From an uncultured Alistipes sp. (lineage in GTDB: Bacteria > Bacteroidota > Bacteroidia > Bacteroidales > Rikenellaceae): DNA of 64,000 nt. Shown here piece by piece: positions 8,207 through 16,602 of this stretch (position 1 is the stretch's first letter; each line of letters starts with the position of its first letter). Made by a program: the position numbers and the translations under genes. The notes under the pieces were generated by a model, which made no database searches, was not told the origin of the DNA, and worked only from the letters and a program-made list of their open reading frames with translations. Location: assembly GCA_900546065.1 (NCBI GenBank), contig URBK01000014.1, forward strand, positions 14,676-78,675, written 5' to 3'.

Positions 8207-11200
8207 AATTCGATCTCTTTATCACGTTTCACACTCGTCTCGCCGCGGTGCAGCCACTCGTAGACGATCGGTACGATGAAGGCATTGAGGAAGGTCGACG
8301 TGAGCAGTCCGCCAAGGATGACCTTCGCCATGGGGCTCTGTATCTCATTTCCGGGAAGATCGCCGCGCAAAGCCAGCGGTATGAGCGCCAGAGCCGACGT
8401 TAGAGCCGTCATCAAGATAGGGTTCAGGCGGTCCAGAGACCCGCTCACGATACTCTCGTGCAGCGGCATGCCCTCATCGCGCAGATGGTTGTAGCGGTTG
8501 ATCAGCAGCATGCCGTTTCGCGTCGCTATGCCGAACAGCGATATGAATCCTATGATGGCCGGTATGCTCACCTCTCCCGTCGTGAACAACAGCGCGAATA
8601 CTCCGCCTATGAGCGCCAGCGGCAGGTTGAGCAGCACCACGCCGCTCTGTACGGCGTTGCGGAACTCGACATATAGCAGCAGGAAGATTATCACGATACT
8701 CATTATCGAGGTGAGCAGCAGCGTACGGCTTGCCGCCTGCTCGCTCTCGAACTGCCCGCCATACTCGATATGGTATCCCTCGGGCAGGGTGATCTGCTCG
8801 TCCACACGCTTGCGTATGTCGTTCACGACGCTGCGCAGGTCGCGGCCGCTCGTATTGGCCGAGATGACGATCTTGCGCTTCACGTTCTCGCGGTTGATGG
8901 TGTTGGGGCCCGTCGCCGAGACCACATCCGCAACATACGACAACGGGATCTTGTTGCCGTCGGCATCGTCGATCATAAGGTCGCGTATGCGTTCCATCGT
9001 GCCGCGGTTCTGCTCCGCCGCACGCACTACGAGATTGAACGTACGTCCCTGCTCGTATACCTGCGAGACGGTCTCGCCCGCCATGTTCACCGCCACGAAC
9101 TCGTTGAAGGCCGACAGTGGAATGCCGTAACGCGCCAACATCTCGCGTTTGGGCACGATCTTCAGCTCGGGACGCTCGATCTGCTGCTCGACATTCAGGT
9201 CGGCGATACCCTCCACGTCGGCTATGGCCGCCTTGATGTGGTTGCCGATCGAGAACATCTCGTTCAGATCATCACCGAAGAGCTTGATAGCGATGCTGGC
9301 CTGCGTACCGCTCAGCATGGCATCGATACGGTGGCTTATGGGCTGGCCGATCTCGATATTCGCCCCCACGATCGTCGAGAGCTTCTCGCGCACCTCGTTC
9401 AGAAGTTCGGCATGCGAGCGGTCACGGAGAGTGAATGGAGCCTCGATCTCCGAGACATTCACACCCAGAGCGTGTTCGTCCAGCTCGGCGCGTCCCGTCT
9501 TGCGGGCGACTGTCTCGATCTCGGGTATCGACAGCAGCAACTCCTCGGCCTGACGTCCTATACGGTCCGACTCCTCGAGCGAGATGCCGGGCAGCGAGCT
9601 GACGTTGACCGTGAACGAACCCTCGTTGAACGAGGGCAGGAAGCTGTGACCCAACGTGAAGAAGAGTCCCAACGCCACGAAGAACAACACCGCGATGGCT
9701 CCCACGACGCTGCGTTTGTGCCGCAGCGACCACTCCAGAGCAACACGGTAGTAACGTTTGAGCCATACGGCCACGAAGGCCTCCTTGGGCATGCCGTCAC
9801 CCTTGTCGCCGCCCAGCAGGTAGCTGCACAGCACGGGCGTAAGCGTCAGCGCCACAACCGTCGAGGCGAAGAGCGAGACGATAAAGGCTATGCCGAGGGG
9901 TATGAGCATGCGGCCCTCCATACCCGAAAGGAAGAAGAGGGGCACGAAGCTCACGACGATGATGAGTGTCGAATTGAGGATCGGCATACGCACCTCGCGC
10001 GAGGCCTCGAATACCGTCTCCAGCACCGACTTGCGTTCGGCCGCGGGCAGAGCGCGCCGCTCGCGCAGATGTTTCCATACGTTCTCCACGTCGACGATGG
10101 CGTCATCGACCAGCGAACCGATCGCTATGGCCATACCTCCGAGACTCATCGTATTGAGCGTAAGACCCATATAGTGCAGCACGAGGATCGATATGAGCAG
10201 CGACAGCGGCAGCGTCACAAGCGATATGAGCGTCGTGCGCACGTTGGCAAGGAACAGGAACAGTATGATCACGACGAAGAATGCGCCCTCCAGCAGCGAG
10301 CTCTGCACATTGTCGATCGAGCTCTCGATGAATCGCGACTGACGGAATATGTCGGTCGAGACATGCACATCCTTCGGCAGGTTCTTCTGCAGGTCGGCCA
10401 GAGCCTCCTCCAGACGCTGCGTCAGCTCGATGGTACCCGTATTGGGCTGCTTGGTAACGGTCAGCAGCACGGCCTGCTTGCCACGCTCCGAGGCTACGCC
10501 CAGCTTGGGCTGCTGCGCTCCCACGCGCACGTCGGCCACATCCTCCAGTGTCACGGGCACGCCGTCGACGCGTTTGATCACCGCACGCGCCATCTGGTTC
10601 ACATCGCTCGTCGAGACTACGCCGCGCACGATATATTCATTGCCGTATTCGTATATCACGCCGCCGTTCGTATTGCGGTTCATGTCGCGCGTGACGGCCA
10701 TAACATCGGCCAGCGTCACGCCGTAGTGTTTCATCCGCTCGGGGTGCAGCAGAACCTGATACTCCTTGATGTCACCGCCCAGAACGGCAACCTGAGCCAC
10801 GCCTCCCGTCGAGAGCAGACGCGGACGTATCGTCCAGTCGGCCAGCGTACGCAGATCGAGCATCGAGGTGCTGTCGGCCGTGAGGCCCACGATCAGCAGC
10901 TCGCCGAGGATTGACGACTGGGGGCCGAGCGTCGGGTTACCAACATTCTCGGGCAGCGTCTCGCCCAGCGTCGCCAGCTTCTCCGACACGATCTGACGGT
11001 CGAGATATATGTCCGTACCCCAGTCGAACTCGACCCATACGACTGAGAATCCCGTGGTCGAAGATGATCGCACGCGGCGTACGCCCGTAGCGCCGTTTAC
11101 GGCCGTCTCTATTGGGAATGTCACCAGCTGCTCGACCTCCTCGGCCGCCATGCCTCCCGCCTCGGTCATGACAACCACCGTCGGGGCATTCAGATCGGGA

Positions 11201-11316
11201 AAGACATCCACCTCGGCATGAAACGCCCGGTAGAGACCTCCCGCAAAGAGCAGCACCGCCGCCACCAGCACCAGCAGACGGTTCTGCAACGAGAAACGTA
11301 TTATCCTGTTAAGCAT
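8203..11316 (-). CDS. CzcA/CusA-type heavy-metal efflux RND pump
   Basis: A 1037-residue inner membrane RND transporter with the usual 12-helix plan and two large periplasmic loops. It shows VDVFPDLNAPTVVVMTEAGG near the N-terminus, SLVDDAIVDVENVWKHL in TM4 (the proton-relay Asp motif of the HME subfamily) and a C-terminal TM bundle with IGFISLFGIATRNGML. It pumps metal cations using the proton gradient. The exact TM4 motif of the classical Zn/Co/Cd (DFG) or Cu/Ag pumps is not matched, so the metal cannot be read from it; the His-rich adaptor and Fur-family regulator favour a divalent metal. Encoded 11 nt after the adaptor gene and coupled to the channel gene. Confidence 0.9.
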   Translation of the reverse strand: MLNRIIRFSLQNRLLVLVAAVLLFAGGLYRAFHAEVDVFPDLNAPTVVVMTEAGGMAAEEVEQLVTFPIETAVNGATGVRRVRSSSTTGFSVVWVEFDWGTDIYLDRQIVSEKLATLGETLPENVGNPTLGPQSSILGELLIVGLTADSTSMLDLRTLADWTIRPRLLSTGGVAQVAVLGGDIKEYQVLLHPERMKHYGVTLADVMAVTRDMNRNTNGGVIYEYGNEYIVRGVVSTSDVNQMARAVIKRVDGVPVTLEDVADVRVGAQQPKLGVASERGKQAVLLTVTKQPNTGTIELTQRLEEALADLQKNLPKDVHVSTDIFRQSRFIESSIDNVQSSLLEGAFFVVIILFLFLANVRTTLISLVTLPLSLLISILVLHYMGLTLNTMSLGGMAIAIGSLVDDAIVDVENVWKHLRERRALPAAERKSVLETVFEASREVRMPILNSTLIIVVSFVPLFFLSGMEGRMLIPLGIAFIVSLFASTVVALTLTPVLCSYLLGGDKGDGMPKEAFVAVWLKRYYRVALEWSLRHKRSVVGAIAVLFFVALGLFFTLGHSFLPSFNEGSFTVNVSSLPGISLEESDRIGRQAEELLLSIPEIETVARKTGRAELDEHALGVNVSEIEAPFTLRDRSHAELLNEVREKLSTIVGANIEIGQPISHRIDAMLSGTQASIAIKLFGDDLNEMFSIGNHIKAAIADVEGIADLNVEQQIERPELKIVPKREMLARYGIPLSAFNEFVAVNMAGETVSQVYEQGRTFNLVVRAAEQNRGTMERIRDLMIDDADGNKIPLSYVADVVSATGPNTINRENVKRKIVISANTSGRDLRSVVNDIRKRVDEQITLPEGYHIEYGGQFESEQAASRTLLLTSIMSIVIIFLLLYVEFRNAVQSGVVLLNLPLALIGGVFALLFTTGEVSIPAIIGFISLFGIATRNGMLLINRYNHLRDEGMPLHESIVSGSLDRLNPILMTALTSALALIPLALRGDLPGNEIQSPMAKVILGGLLTSTFLNAFIVPIVYEWLHRGETSVKRDKEIEL

Positions 11317-11327
11317 CTCTGTCGATT

Positions 11328-12641
11328 TTAGTGGTTATGCGTATGTGCCGGTATGGCGTTCGACGCCGAGGCCAGCTTGACGTGTATGGCTCCGCGCGTA
11401 ACCACGCGCTCGCCATCCTTCAGGCCCGATGTTATCTCCACGCGCTCGCCGTCGCTCGCGCCTACGGTCACGGCCTGCTTGCGGTAGCAATCCTCATCCA
11501 GCTGCACATATACGAAATATACGCCCTGCTCCTCGGTCAGCGCCTCGACCGGCAGGCTCAACACGCCCTCGCGCTCGGCTGCCAGCAGCCACACCTCTGC
11601 GAACGATCCCGCAACCACATCGGCGGCGTTGTCGAACGAAAAGGTGACGGGAATATATGCCGACGCGTCATCGGCATTGCGGCCGTATGCAACCATGCGT
11701 CCGTGCATATCCGCAAGGCGGTGGATACGCTCGCCTGAGGCGGCGCGGAAGTTGGCCGTAGCCACACTCCCCAGCTTCGAATAGTAGCGTTCGGGCACAT
11801 CCACACGCAAATTCAGACGGCGGTTCTGCGTAACGACAGCCAGCGGCATGCCGACACTCACGTAGTCGCCCTCCTTCACCGCGCAGCTCTTGACATAGCC
11901 TGCGGCGGGAGCCTCGACAACGGTGCCGCCCTCGCCATCCTCGCGGGCGACGGCCTCGTATGCCAGACGCGCCGTCTCGTAACGCTCGGCCGCAGCCTCG
12001 TAATCCTTCTGCGAGACGATCCGATCCCCGACAAGCGACCGCGCACGCTCATACTCCGCACGTGCCGTCTCGTATGCTATACGGGCGCGCTCGACGGCAT
12101 CGCCCTCCTGTATGCGCTCCGACGAGATGGTGAACATCGGCGCGCCCTTGGCCACCTGCGCACCCTCTACCAGCGGTCGCGAGAAGGATACAACGCCCGA
12201 TACCGATGCCACGACAGCCGTCTCGTCACCCGGGGCTGGCATCACACGGCCGCTGGCGACGATAACGTCACGGAACGGGCCCGCCGATACGGTCTGCACC
12301 TCGACACCTGCCGCCGCAGCCTTGGCCGCAGGCAGCGAGATCTCTCCCGAGGCAGCCTCGGCATGTGCCGCCTCCTCGCCCGAATGGTCGTGTTCCTCGG
12401 CCTCGTGGTTGTGACCGTCATGGCTCTCCGCCTCATGGCTGTGTCCCTCGTGATCATGACCCTCATGATCATGTGTAGCGTGGTCATGGCCTTCATGGTC
12501 ATGGCCCTCGGCCTCATGGTCGTGTACGGCAGCCGTTTCGGCACTCTGCGAATCGTCGTGAGCATCGCCGGCACCGCCGTTGCCCTGACAGGCCGTCCAT
12601 GCCGCGCAGCTCAACATAATCAAAAACAGTTTTGCTCTCAT
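11328..12641 (-). CDS. Periplasmic adaptor (CzcB/CusB type) with histidine-rich N-terminal arm
   Basis: A 437-residue RND membrane-fusion protein. The signal peptide ends in a lipobox (AWTAC, Cys18), so it is a lipoprotein. Residues about 25-95 are a low-complexity His/Asp/Glu arm with repeated HDHEGHDHE-type units, a likely metal-binding sponge; the C-terminus also ends in HTHNH. The remainder shows the lipoyl/barrel-sandwich (VASGRVMPAPGDETAVVASVSG), a hairpin of two helices and the beta-barrel (LNLRVDVPERYYSKLG). First gene of the adaptor-pump-channel operon, downstream of a Fur-family gene. The His arm is typical of CzcB-like adaptors and supports Zn, Co, Cd or Ni rather than only Cu/Ag. 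Confidence 0.88.
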   Translation of the reverse strand: MRAKLFLIMLSCAAWTACQGNGGAGDAHDDSQSAETAAVHDHEAEGHDHEGHDHATHDHEGHDHEGHSHEAESHDGHNHEAEEHDHSGEEAAHAEAASGEISLPAAKAAAAGVEVQTVSAGPFRDVIVASGRVMPAPGDETAVVASVSGVVSFSRPLVEGAQVAKGAPMFTISSERIQEGDAVERARIAYETARAEYERARSLVGDRIVSQKDYEAAAERYETARLAYEAVAREDGEGGTVVEAPAAGYVKSCAVKEGDYVSVGMPLAVVTQNRRLNLRVDVPERYYSKLGSVATANFRAASGERIHRLADMHGRMVAYGRNADDASAYIPVTFSFDNAADVVAGSFAEVWLLAAEREGVLSLPVEALTEEQGVYFVYVQLDEDCYRKQAVTVGASDGERVEITSGLKDGERVVTRGAIHVKLASASNAIPAHTHNH

Positions 12642-12700
12642 ATTGGATTATTTTATCGTTTCTTTCGTCCAAACGCCGTAAAGGTAAGCCAAAATCGGTG

Positions 12701-12715
12701 CAACCGAGTTGCAAA
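12701..12715. promoter_or_regulatory. Candidate operator upstream of metal-efflux operon
   Basis: TGCAAC-CGA-GTTGCA is a perfect 6-3-6 inverted repeat about 60 nt upstream of the adaptor start. TACCTTTA on the minus strand (12681-12688) is one base off the -7 consensus just downstream. The palindrome is therefore placed where the Fur-family protein encoded next door could act. Binding is inferred only. Confidence 0.4.
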
Positions 12716-12792
12716 CAGCACTTGCGGCAACGACCTTGACGGCCGCCGCAACGATACTCGAAAAGATATGATCAGGCTGTCGGCAGGCAGAT

Positions 12793-12801
12793 CCCCCCCC
12801 C
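12793..12801. repeat. C9 homopolymer tract
   Basis: Nine consecutive C bases lie in the 213-nt gap between the Fur-family gene and the efflux operon. Such tracts are slippage-prone, but this one is not inside a coding region and lies upstream of the likely operator. Confidence 0.6.
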
Positions 12802-12854
12802 GACGTGAAACGATATGTGTGATATGTGATTATGGATTTGCTACAAAAAAGGGA

Positions 12855-13325
12855 TTACTCACCCGCAACGGTGCCCGCAGCCGAACACTTGTCGCAGATG
12901 CCCTTGACGATATAGTTTATCGAGTGGGTGACGAACCCCGCAGGCAGATCCACAACGGGCACGCCGATGGTCTTCAGACAGAACGTACGGTGGCACACCT
13001 CGCAATAGAAATGGGTATGCATGTCGGCCACCGAGCAGTCGTCATGGCTGTCGCACGCCTCATACTTGACCGAGCCGCTGCCGTCGTCGATGGCGTGGAC
13101 GACATGGTGTTTGACAAAGAGGCCGAGCGTACGGAAGACGCTCGAACGGTCGACCGTACCGAGTATGGCCTCGATATCAGCCAGCGAGACGGCACGCTGC
13201 GCCGAGAGGATCGCCTCCATGACCAACACGCGGTTGGCGGTAGGTTTCACCCCGCGGCGTTCGAGTCTTGCCTCCGACTCGCGGCGGCCCGACACATGTA
13301 TGTTATCCATATTGTCCGTCTCCAT
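12855..13325 (-). CDS. Fur-family metal-responsive transcriptional repressor
   Basis: A Fur/Zur-type regulator, 156 residues from the chosen ATG at 13325 (a slightly shorter start at 13310 preceded by GGAG, or a longer one at 13367, are possible). The winged-helix region reads RGVKPTANRVLVMEAIL...SLADIEAIL...DRSSVFRTLGLF, followed by a His-rich dimerisation/metal region (MHTHFYCEVCH) and a second Cys pair (CDKC), forming a structural Cys4 zinc site. It is encoded on the same strand directly upstream of the RND efflux operon. This position suggests control of that operon, though Fur proteins normally repress uptake, so the wiring is unusual. The specificity (Fe, Zn, peroxide) cannot be read with confidence. 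Confidence 0.85.
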   Translation of the reverse strand: METDNMDNIHVSGRRESEARLERRGVKPTANRVLVMEAILSAQRAVSLADIEAILGTVDRSSVFRTLGLFVKHHVVHAIDDGSGSVKYEACDSHDDCSVADMHTHFYCEVCHRTFCLKTIGVPVVDLPAGFVTHSINYIVKGICDKCSAAGTVAGE

Positions 13326-13693
13326 AATCCGTATGCATATATCTTGCAATGCCACCCCCTGCGGCACGCCATCAAAGGCTCCGCGTTATTTGCCCTTAGC
13401 GGCATTTGTGCGCGGAAGGCAGCAAAGGGTTCTACAAATGTAACACTTTCCCGAAGAAAAACCCCGCTTGGACGCCTCTTTTACATATTAATTCGTTCAA
13501 TTTAACGCTGCGCGGGCGACAAAAGTACCGTAAGACACACCGCAACGCCTTCGCCGCGAAAAACAATGTACGAAAATTTGCCCGTCCGCATACATATTTC
13601 TACTTTTGTGCCGCGGCGTCGACGCAACCGTCTCGCCAAAAGGCTATTCGGACACACCCCGACACCGCAAACCGACACCACCATATTTGAACC
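13326..13693. promoter_or_regulatory. Divergent intergenic region with fur and DUF418 promoters
   Basis: This 368-nt gap has no credible gene. On the plus strand TTTG (13577-13580), a 20-nt spacer and TACTTTTG (13601-13608) form a complete Bacteroidetes promoter for the DUF418 gene. On the minus strand TACATTTG (13435-13442 on the plus coordinates, reading CAAATGTA) is a good -7 element for the Fur-family gene. Confidence 0.75.
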
Positions 13694-14860
13694 ATGGAAC
13701 AACACGCCGTAAAACGACATTCGCGAATCGACGTAGCCGACGTTCTGCGCGGCTTCGCCGTGATGGGCATCGTGCTGCTGCACACCATCGAGCACTACAA
13801 CTTCTACTCCTTCCCCGACACCTCGCAGCAATGCACGCTGCTCAACTTCACCGACAAGGCCATCTGGGACGGGCTCTTCTTCACCTTCGGCGGCAAGGCC
13901 TACGCCATCTTCGCCCTGCTCTTCGGATTCAGTTTCTTCATTCAGGACGACAACCAACGCCTCCAAGGACGCGATTTCAGACTCAGGTTCTGCTGGCGGC
14001 TGGTGCTGCTCTTCGTGCTGGGAAACATCAACGCCATATTCTTCACGGCCGAAGTGCTCGTATTGTTCTCCCTCGTGGGGTTCGTGCTGGTAGCCACATG
14101 CCGCATGTCGGACCGCACGGTATTCATCATAGCCACCGTCTGCCTGCTGCAGCCGCTGCACTGGATATATCTCATCCTCGCGGCCGCAGACCCGGCATTC
14201 ACCCTGCCCAATATCCCCACCGCCGAACTGTGGAGCGCGACCACGGCCGCACAGAACCAGACGTCGTTCCTCGAAATGGTACGCGTGAACCTCGTGCAGG
14301 GACAGCTCGCAAGCCTCGCATGGGCGTGGGACAACGCCCGCTTCTTCCAGACGGCCGCACTCTTCATGTACGGCATGCTCATCGGCCGCCGCGGCCTCTT
14401 CACCGAGCAGAAGGCCGACTTCTGGCTCAAGGTGCTGGCATGGTCGCTCGTGGCATTCTTTCCACTCTACGGCCTTTCGGACATGCTGCCCGACTACATC
14501 CGCTCGCAGGCCGCACTCTCGTCGCTGCAGCTGATCGTCTCGTCGCTGCACAAGTGCGCCTTCATGTTCATACTCGTCTCGGGCATCATACTCATATACT
14601 ACCGTTCGAATCTCCGCGCGTTCATGTCGAAGATATCGCCATACGGGCGCATGAGCCTCACGAACTACATCACACAGAGCATCATCGGTTCGGCCATCTT
14701 CTACCACTGGGGTCTCGGACTTCAGGCCACCACCACGCAGAGTCTGGCCATAGGCGTGGTTATATTCATCGTACAGCTCACCTTCTGCCGCTACTGGATG
14801 CGCTCACACAAACACGGCCCGCTGGAGTATCTATGGAAACGGGCTACGTGGCTCAAATAA
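13694..14860 (+). CDS. DUF418-family multi-pass membrane protein
   Basis: A 388-residue integral membrane protein with about ten hydrophobic helices. The N-terminus RIDVADVLRGFAVMGIVLLHTIEHYNF resembles YeiB/DUF418 and acyltransferase-3-related proteins, and the C-terminal half has GRMSLTNYITQSIIGSAIFYHWGLG, the DUF418 hallmark. Function of the family is not established; membrane acyl transfer has been proposed for related proteins. It has a full promoter of its own (13577-13608) and a downstream hairpin, so it appears monocistronic. Nothing links it to its neighbours. Confidence 0.8.
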   Translation: MEQHAVKRHSRIDVADVLRGFAVMGIVLLHTIEHYNFYSFPDTSQQCTLLNFTDKAIWDGLFFTFGGKAYAIFALLFGFSFFIQDDNQRLQGRDFRLRFCWRLVLLFVLGNINAIFFTAEVLVLFSLVGFVLVATCRMSDRTVFIIATVCLLQPLHWIYLILAAADPAFTLPNIPTAELWSATTAAQNQTSFLEMVRVNLVQGQLASLAWAWDNARFFQTAALFMYGMLIGRRGLFTEQKADFWLKVLAWSLVAFFPLYGLSDMLPDYIRSQAALSSLQLIVSSLHKCAFMFILVSGIILIYYRSNLRAFMSKISPYGRMSLTNYITQSIIGSAIFYHWGLGLQATTTQSLAIGVVIFIVQLTFCRYWMRSHKHGPLEYLWKRATWLK

Positions 14861-14877
14861 CACCCTTCACGCAACAA

Positions 14878-14910
14878 ACGCCCCGACGATCTGACCGATC
14901 ATCGGGGCGT
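14878..14910. terminator. Hairpin between convergent genes
   Basis: ACGCCCCGA (14878-14886) pairs with TCGGGGCGT (14902-14910), with three further inner pairs after one mismatch. There is no strong T run, so it may act weakly or in both directions between the DUF418 and polyferredoxin genes. Confidence 0.5.
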
Positions 14911-14931
14911 CCTCATTCCGACACTTGTCCT

Positions 14932-16584
14932 CTACGCCTCGCCTGCTTCGCGACGGCGGCCATGCCCGCGACCGTATCCTTGGCCCTGTCCTTGCCCATG
15001 TCCTTGTCCACGACCTTGTCCATGTCCCCGCTCTCCGCCTCCGGAATCGAGGTCATCGTGGACGGCATATCCTTCGACATGTATTGCGCTCAAGGGCGAG
15101 GCGGGACATACATACTCGCAGCGGCCGCAACCGATGCACAACGCCCTCTCCACTTCGGGATAAAGGCGTCCGTCCGCCGACGGGACCATACGTATGGCCT
15201 CGGCGGGACAGTGGTCGGCGCAGTTGCCGCACTCCACACCGTCCGTATGCACCACACACAGTCCTCTCCGGAATACCGCATGGCCGATGAACGTCTCTTT
15301 CTTTTGTTCCTTGTTCAGAGGCAGAATCGCCCCCGTGGGGCACACATCGCCGCAGAGGGTGCATTCATAGAGACAGTAACCCTTGTCGAAGCGCATGACG
15401 GGGTGCATCACACCCTCAAGCCCGTACTCCATAACCGCAGGCTGAAGCACATGTCCCGGGCACTTGCTCACACACAGATGGCACGACGTACACTTCGCAT
15501 GCAGGTGTTCGAGGCTCACCGATCCGGCGGGGGCCACGGGATGACGGCGTTCGTACGGCCTTTTCACGCGCGCCACCGTCGCAAACGAATTCTGCACCGC
15601 CTGCGCCTTCACCTCGGGCAGCGACGCCGCAGCCACGGCCACCGCCGTAAGGAATCTGCGGCGCGACTCGTCCACCACCTCCGACCGCTTCTCAGATACA
15701 TCCGACACATCTTCTGTCGATACTGCTCCGTTTCCAGCCGCGGCACCCGACACGGGCGTATAGGATATTGCACCGTGGGGACACGCATCCAGACAGTCGA
15801 AGCATACGACACAGCGCGTCACATCTATCGTATGCGACTTGGGATCTATGCATGAGCCCTTGCATTTGCGGGCGCAGACGCCACACGAGACACAGCGGTC
15901 GGTATCTATCCGCATACGCAGCAGCGATGCACGCGACACCTCCCCCAGAAGCGTCCCGACGGGACAGAACGAATTGCAGTATGCGCGGCCGCCGCGCCAT
16001 GCCGAGATGACGACAATGACCAGCATAATCAGCGCGATTGCGGCACTCACCCACGACACCGAGACCGTCTCCCGGGCAAACGAATCGCCCGCCACGGCCG
16101 CAAGAAAGTTGTTGCAGCCCTGCGCCAGAGGCCGCAGCCCGTCATATATTATGCGTCCGAATATGCCGTAGGGATCGACCAGAGCCACCGCCGCACCTAC
16201 GCCCGCGGCAATAAGTATTACCGTCAGCGCCAGCACGCCGTAACGCATCCACCGACGCGGCTTGCGGTACGAGAAACGCATGGCGGCACGTTTCGACGCC
16301 ACCTTCGCCGCCACATTGACCCCGTCCTGCAACACCCCGAGAGGGCACAGAACAGAACAGTATATGCGGCCGAATAACAGTGTCAGGGCCGCGAGCGCCA
16401 CCAGCGGCACCACGCTCACGGCCATGACCGCGGGCACGACCTGCCACCGCGCCAGCGGCGAGGCGATGCTCCGCAGCGGGCTCATCGACGTATCGCCGCC
16501 CCAATCGACAAACAATACGGCCAGCAGGGCGAAAACGGCCGCCGCGGCCGACATGCGCAATATTCTAAACAGGTTTGTCTTCAT
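14932..16584 (-). CDS. Membrane polyferredoxin: NapH-like and NapG-like halves with internal Tat motif
   Basis: A 550-residue protein. The N-terminal half has four TM helices, two cysteine turns (YCSVLCPLG, YCNSFCPVG) and two ferredoxin motifs (CVSCGVCARKC, CVVCFDCLDACP), like NapH/MauN quinol-linked ferredoxin proteins. Mid-protein (about residue 310) lies SRRRFLTAVAVAAAS, a near-consensus twin-arginine motif. The C-terminal half holds four more clusters (CTSCHLCVSKCP, CLYECTLCGDVCP, CGNCADHCP, CIGCGRCEYVCP), as in NapG. The last 30 residues are a Gly-X repeat (X = His, Gln, Arg, Tyr). It follows the aldo/keto reductase gene by 18 nt and is probably its electron donor or acceptor partner. 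The role is inferred; NapH/NapG likeness is by motif only. Confidence 0.82.
   Translation of the reverse strand: MKTNLFRILRMSAAAAVFALLAVLFVDWGGDTSMSPLRSIASPLARWQVVPAVMAVSVVPLVALAALTLLFGRIYCSVLCPLGVLQDGVNVAAKVASKRAAMRFSYRKPRRWMRYGVLALTVILIAAGVGAAVALVDPYGIFGRIIYDGLRPLAQGCNNFLAAVAGDSFARETVSVSWVSAAIALIMLVIVVISAWRGGRAYCNSFCPVGTLLGEVSRASLLRMRIDTDRCVSCGVCARKCKGSCIDPKSHTIDVTRCVVCFDCLDACPHGAISYTPVSGAAAGNGAVSTEDVSDVSEKRSEVVDESRRRFLTAVAVAAASLPEVKAQAVQNSFATVARVKRPYERRHPVAPAGSVSLEHLHAKCTSCHLCVSKCPGHVLQPAVMEYGLEGVMHPVMRFDKGYCLYECTLCGDVCPTGAILPLNKEQKKETFIGHAVFRRGLCVVHTDGVECGNCADHCPAEAIRMVPSADGRLYPEVERALCIGCGRCEYVCPASPLSAIHVEGYAVHDDLDSGGGERGHGQGRGQGHGQGQGQGYGRGHGRRREAGEA
14950..15040 (-). repeat. Gly-X coding microrepeat at polyferredoxin C-terminus
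   Basis: The end of the polyferredoxin gene is a degenerate 6-bp/12-bp tandem repeat (units like GGACAT, GGACAA, GGTCGT on the minus strand) encoding alternating Gly with His, Gln, Arg or Tyr. Such repeats can change length by slippage. Confidence 0.7.
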
Positions 16585-16602
16585 CCTTACAACGGTTTGC
16601 GG

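Noticed and set aside
8770..10914. 714-codon open frame antisense to the RND pump
   Set aside because: Same cause: it mirrors the real gene, is rich in His/Arg/Gln, and has no domain or signal features.
8203..12641. Assignment of the efflux pump as a Cu/Ag (Cus) system
   Set aside because: The TM4 motif does not match the Cus pattern, and the His-rich adaptor favours a divalent metal, so I left the metal open and gave no symbol.
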